This document shows, piece after piece, positions 60,670 to 64,000 of a stretch of 64,000 nt of DNA. The stretch covers positions 651,001 to 715,000 of the forward strand of contig NZ_PGTY01000002.1 of the NCBI RefSeq assembly GCF_002797915.1, given 5' to 3'. Position numbers and translations under genes: made by a program. The stretch's first letter is position 1, and each line of letters starts with the position of its first letter. This DNA comes from Yoonia maricola (lineage in GTDB: Bacteria; Pseudomonadota; Alphaproteobacteria; Rhodobacterales; Rhodobacteraceae). The notes under the pieces were generated by a model. The model did no database searches, was not told the DNA's origin, and saw nothing but the letters and a program-made list of their open reading frames with translations.

Positions 60670-61004
60670 TGCGTATCGTGTTCCTGCTGCTAGCGATCTG
60701 GGGCACGATCCATCCGATGTATTACTTCATCCGCTGGTTTCAGGCCGAAGGCTGGGACATTATGGCGATGGTTGATGCCTGGCATGTGAATGCTGCGACC
60801 AGTGGGCTGGTCTGGGATTTAACCATCGCCGCTGTGACCCTGACAATCTGGATTTTGGTTGAAGCGATCAAAAACCGTAATTGGCTGAGTTTGATTGCGA
60901 TTCCGGCAACCTATTGCATCGGGGTCAGCTGTGGATTGCCGCTTTATCTCTATCTGCGCAGCCGTGTGATGTATCTGCCGGAAGTTGGCGTGGTGCGCGT
61001 ATAA
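60669..61004 (+). CDS. DUF2834 domain-containing membrane protein
   Basis: The product has 111 residues from the ATG at 60669, overlapping the lipoprotein stop by 1 nt. Three hydrophobic helices are visible (about 3-25, 46-68 and 74-98) with HPMYYFIRWFQAEGWD and VWDLTIAAVTLTIWILVEA, the DUF2834 pattern. Inner membrane. Role unknown. Confidence 0.85.
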   Translation: MRIVFLLLAIWGTIHPMYYFIRWFQAEGWDIMAMVDAWHVNAATSGLVWDLTIAAVTLTIWILVEAIKNRNWLSLIAIPATYCIGVSCGLPLYLYLRSRVMYLPEVGVVRV

Positions 61005-61081
61005 GTCCTAAGTAAATCAGGGTTGGTCTTTGCAGATGATCTGCTATGTCCAAAACTTGGTTTTGGACAAGGATCGCAAGG

Positions 61082-62347
61082 TTGGATCATTTTCTTTATC
61101 GTGACGGCGCGCTTTATGCCGAGGACGTCCCCGTGGCCGAGATTGCGGCTGCGGTGGGAACACCGTTCTATGTCTACTCAACAGCGACCCTGAAACGCCA
61201 TTTCACCCTGTTTGATGAAGCGTTGGACTGGGGCGATCACCTAGTGTGTTTCGCGATGAAATCATTGTCGAACCAAGCAGTGATCAAGGTGTTGGGCGAT
61301 GCTGGCGCGGGCATGGATGTGGTTTCGGGCGGAGAGTATCTGCGCGCGAAGGCTGCTGGTGTGACCGGTGAGCGGATTGTGTTTTCCGGTGTGGGAAAAA
61401 CCGCTGATGAAATGCGCCTCGCGATTGAAGGCGGTATCCGCCAGTTCAACGTCGAAAGCGAGCCAGAGATGATCGTGCTTGATCAGGTAGCGCAGTCATT
61501 GGGGGCGGTTGTCCCCATCACGATCCGCGTGAACCCCGATGTGGATGCCAAAACCCACGCCAAGATCGCAACAGGCAAGTCTGAGAACAAGTTCGGCATC
61601 CCGATCAGCCGCGCGCGTGAGGTTTATGCGATGGCGGGTGCGATGCCCGGCCTGAAGGTCATAGGGATCGATGTGCATATCGGATCACAACTGACCGAGC
61701 TTGCCCCTTTTGAAGCGGCCTATAACAAGGTTGCCGAACTGACTGAGCAATTGCGTGCGGACGGGCATGAGATCAAGCGCCTTGATCTGGGCGGCGGTTT
61801 GGGGATTCCCTATGCGCGGTCCAATGAAGCGCCGCCGTTACCCACGGACTATGGCGCGCTGATCCAGCGGACTGTGGGGCATTTAGGCTGTGAAATCGAG
61901 ATTGAGCCGGGACGTTTGATTTCCGGCAATGCCGGGCTGATGGTATCCAAGGTCATCTATGTGAAATCCGGTGAAGACCGCGACTTCCTGATCCTTGATG
62001 GCGCGATGAACGACCTGATCCGGCCTGCGATGTATGAAGCATGGCATGATATTGTGCCGGTGGTGGAGCCTGCACCGGGGGTTGAACCTGCCAAATACGA
62101 TATCGTTGGACCGGTGTGCGAAAGCGGCGATACCTTTGCAAAGGGGCGCGAGATGCCTGCAGTGCAAGCCGATGATCTGGTCGCCTTCCGCTCGGCCGGT
62201 GCTTATGGTGCGGTAATGTCGTCGGAATATAATTCGCGTCCGTTGATCCCCGAGGTTCTGGTGGATGGCAATCAATTTGCAGTTATCCGCGCACGCCCTA
62301 CCTATGAAGAAATGATTGCACGCGATACGGTGCCAGCGTGGTTATAA
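61082..62347 (+). CDS. lysA: Diaminopimelate decarboxylase
   Basis: LysA removes CO2 from meso-diaminopimelate to give lysine, with PLP. The product has 421 residues from the TTG at 61082, chosen because AAGGA lies 8 nt upstream and homologues start at DHFLYRDGALYAEDV. An ATG at 61046 has no ribosome site. Lys60 in FAMKSLSNQAV binds PLP. Other marks are GGGLGIPYA, EPGRLISGNAG and the active-site Cys in CESGDTFAKGR. asd of the same pathway is at 21819. Confidence 0.96.
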   Translation: MDHFLYRDGALYAEDVPVAEIAAAVGTPFYVYSTATLKRHFTLFDEALDWGDHLVCFAMKSLSNQAVIKVLGDAGAGMDVVSGGEYLRAKAAGVTGERIVFSGVGKTADEMRLAIEGGIRQFNVESEPEMIVLDQVAQSLGAVVPITIRVNPDVDAKTHAKIATGKSENKFGIPISRAREVYAMAGAMPGLKVIGIDVHIGSQLTELAPFEAAYNKVAELTEQLRADGHEIKRLDLGGGLGIPYARSNEAPPLPTDYGALIQRTVGHLGCEIEIEPGRLISGNAGLMVSKVIYVKSGEDRDFLILDGAMNDLIRPAMYEAWHDIVPVVEPAPGVEPAKYDIVGPVCESGDTFAKGREMPAVQADDLVAFRSAGAYGAVMSSEYNSRPLIPEVLVDGNQFAVIRARPTYEEMIARDTVPAWL

Positions 62348-62390
62348 TACACTCACCCCGCTCGCGCCGTATAAGCATAGGAGAAGCCCG

Positions 62391-64000
62391 CTGAAACATC
62401 AGCAAGATCCGATGCGCCATTTGCGTTTTCCTGTCGTGGCCACCCGCGTTGGCATGGTGGCCGAACAGCTTGTGCGTGCCTTCTGGCCGTTGTGGACAGT
62501 TGTATTTCTGATCCTCGCCCCGCTGATCATGGGGTGGCAGGATATTGCGCCGCTTGAGGTGTTTTGGGGCGCATCTGTTGCGGCTGTTATTGCGGTTTTG
62601 GCGGCATTCGTCTGGGGCGCCCGCCGCTTTCGGGTACCCAGTGAGGCCGCAGCGCTGGAACGTGTCGATGCCGCAATGCCTGGTCGCCCGATTGCCGCAG
62701 TCGCGGATACGCAAGCAATTGGCAGCGGCGATCCAGCGTCAGAGGGCGTCTGGCAAGCGCATATGCAGCGCATGGCTGAACGCACCAAAGAGGCGCGCGC
62801 GGTTGAGCCTGATTTACGGGTGTCGGATCGCGACCCTTACGGTTTGCGGTTCATTGCGCTCTTGTTTTTTGTCGCAGCGTTGATGTTTGGATCGCTGTTC
62901 CGCGTGACCTCCGTGGGTGAGATGGTGGGGGGAAGCGAACAGACCCTTGCGACTGGCCCTGTTTGGGAAGGCTGGGTGGAGCCGCCTGCTTATACGGGTC
63001 GACCGTCGATTTACCTCAACGATGTGCCTGCAGGCGACTTGCGGGTGCCAGAGGGTAGTCAGGTGACCCTGCGCCTATATGGCGAAGTTGGTGCTTTGAC
63101 TGTCGCCGAAACCGTTTCGGGGCGGGTGGATGAAATTGGGTCGGCCTCTGATGCGCAACAGCAGTTTGAGATCACTCAATCGGGTACGCTGACGATTGAT
63201 GGCGACAATGGCATCAGTTGGGATGTGACCGCTTTGGAGGATACTGTTCCAGAGGTTGATCTGACCGGCCCCATCGAAGCAGATGCCATGGGCGAGTTGT
63301 CACAGCCGTTCACCGCCTTTGATGATTACGGGGTGGAGTTCGGTACTGCGACGATCACGCTGGATCTTGCGCAGGTTGAACGTCGCCATGGTTTGGCCAT
63401 TGATCCTGACCCGATTGAACCGCTGGTGCTTGACCTGCCCATGCCATTCACCGGGGACCGGACCCAGTTTGATGAATTCCTGATTGATAACCTCAGCAAG
63501 CATCCTTTGGCAAACCTGCCGGTTACTTTGCAGTTTGAGGTGATCGACGCCGCCGAACAGACGGGGATGACAACTGCTGAGCCGATGATCCTGCCGGGAC
63601 GACGCTTCTTTCAGCCCTTCGCGCGGGCCATTATCGAACAGCGCCGTGATCTGATGTGGTCCAAGGCGAATGCTGGCAGGGTTAATCAGATATTGCGTGC
63701 CGTGTCGCATCGCCCCGAAGGGTTGTTTTCGAATGAGACCACCTATCTGCGGCTGCGCACGATTATTCGTCGCCTCGATAACTTTGAAGAGGTCGGGCTG
63801 ACTGACGACGTGCAGGATGAAATCGTCGAGGCCCTTTGGGAACTGGCTGTGCAGTTAGAGGATGGCCGCCTTGCTGATGCCCGCGAACGTCTGCGCCGTG
63901 CGCAAGAACGGCTGGCCGAAGCGATGCGCAATGGTGCCTCGGACGAGGAAATCGCCGAGTTGATGCAGGAATTGCGTGAGGCGACGGATGACTATCTGCG
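62391..64000 (+). CDS. TIGR02302/DUF4175 family membrane protein (3' end outside window)
   Basis: An open frame of at least 536 codons runs off the window. Two N-terminal helices (about 30-75) are followed by a third near 155 (FIALLFFVAALMFGSLFRVT) and then a long periplasmic region (WEGWVEPPAYTGRPSIYLND, FTAFDDYGVEFGTATITLDL) ending in a coiled coil (RLADARERLRRAQERLAEAM). This matches the start of the TIGR02302/DUF4175 family found downstream of lysA in Rhodobacterales. AGGAG (62379-62383) is 7 nt before CTG 62391. The first ATG (62412) is 28 nt away, so a CTG start is likely. Confidence 0.9.
   Translation, partial: MKHQQDPMRHLRFPVVATRVGMVAEQLVRAFWPLWTVVFLILAPLIMGWQDIAPLEVFWGASVAAVIAVLAAFVWGARRFRVPSEAAALERVDAAMPGRPIAAVADTQAIGSGDPASEGVWQAHMQRMAERTKEARAVEPDLRVSDRDPYGLRFIALLFFVAALMFGSLFRVTSVGEMVGGSEQTLATGPVWEGWVEPPAYTGRPSIYLNDVPAGDLRVPEGSQVTLRLYGEVGALTVAETVSGRVDEIGSASDAQQQFEITQSGTLTIDGDNGISWDVTALEDTVPEVDLTGPIEADAMGELSQPFTAFDDYGVEFGTATITLDLAQVERRHGLAIDPDPIEPLVLDLPMPFTGDRTQFDEFLIDNLSKHPLANLPVTLQFEVIDAAEQTGMTTAEPMILPGRRFFQPFARAIIEQRRDLMWSKANAGRVNQILRAVSHRPEGLFSNETTYLRLRTIIRRLDNFEEVGLTDDVQDEIVEALWELAVQLEDGRLADARERLRRAQERLAEAMRNGASDEEIAELMQELREATDDYL

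Noticed and set aside
1-64000. tRNA, rRNA, CRISPR, prophage or insertion sequence
   Set aside because: No cloverleaf with a GGTTCGAATCC-type arm, no regular short spaced repeats, and no integrase or transposase sequence was seen on either strand by eye.

Overview
The window reads as chromosomal DNA of an alphaproteobacterium in the order Rhodobacterales, most likely the Roseobacter group. The evidence is gene content: a DUF2794 protein, a tiny aa3-type cytochrome oxidase subunit IV, two Hint-domain secreted proteins, a MoeA with an extra N-terminal domain, divergent ald/Lrp, and the glutathione-dependent formaldehyde genes adhC and fghA. I see no rRNA, tRNA, CRISPR array, insertion sequence or prophage. 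Both window edges cut genes, and both cut genes are large: a repeat-rich surface protein (1-3346, minus) and a DUF4175/TIGR02302 membrane protein (62391-64000, plus).

Layout. 1-4.9 kb: the adhesin-like beta-solenoid protein and the first Hint protein. 4.9-10.3 kb: a YrbL-like kinase-fold protein, then pheS and pheT, unusually separated by about 1.1 kb holding a small membrane protein, an ASCH protein and palindromic repeats. 10.4-14.4 kb: a secreted protein, YtoQ, and the NAD salvage pair nadM-nadV with matching hairpins before both genes. 14.4-18.4 kb: Nu-class GST, mscL, an alpha/beta hydrolase, alanine dehydrogenase and its divergent Lrp regulator. 18.5-27.6 kb: an FrhB/BciB-like iron-sulfur flavoprotein, a chemoreceptor coupled to a small secreted protein, asd, the second Hint protein, a DUF4139 protein, a dehalogenase-like hydrolase and a frameshifted membrane protein. 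27.6-38.6 kb: ETF-ubiquinone oxidoreductase, greA, and a tightly packed plus-strand run (AEC transporter, fghA, YaiI, DMT transporter, HAD phosphatase, ornithine cyclodeaminase-like, hydrolase, zapE).

38.7-46.9 kb: small monooxygenase-like proteins with a divergent ArsR-type regulator, PhzF with a divergent Lrp-type regulator, carbonic anhydrase, a lipid A deacylase-like protein, an M17 aminopeptidase with an NlpC/P60 hydrolase, DUF2794 and an I78 inhibitor. 47-51.6 kb: adhC, a TetR regulator with matching operator-like sites before itself and before a small secreted protein, a sulfatase-superfamily enzyme and a GNAT. 51.6-57.6 kb: a molybdenum cofactor cluster (moeA fusion, mobB, mobA, fdhD), azlCD, a Tat-type lipoprotein and the 44-residue CoxIV. 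57.9-64 kb: an AhpD-like protein, a TlpA-like thioredoxin, and the argH-lipoprotein-DUF2834-lysA-TIGR02302 run.

Much of the window is housekeeping: translation (pheST), lysine and arginine synthesis (asd, lysA, argH), NAD salvage, electron transfer and C1 detoxification. The less ordinary parts are the giant repeat protein, the Hint proteins, the hairpins at nadM-nadV, the TetR box circuit, the split pheS/pheT locus and the broken membrane gene at 27 kb. Start sites were chosen from Shine-Dalgarno matches and family lengths. Family calls rest on recognised motifs, not on database searches.
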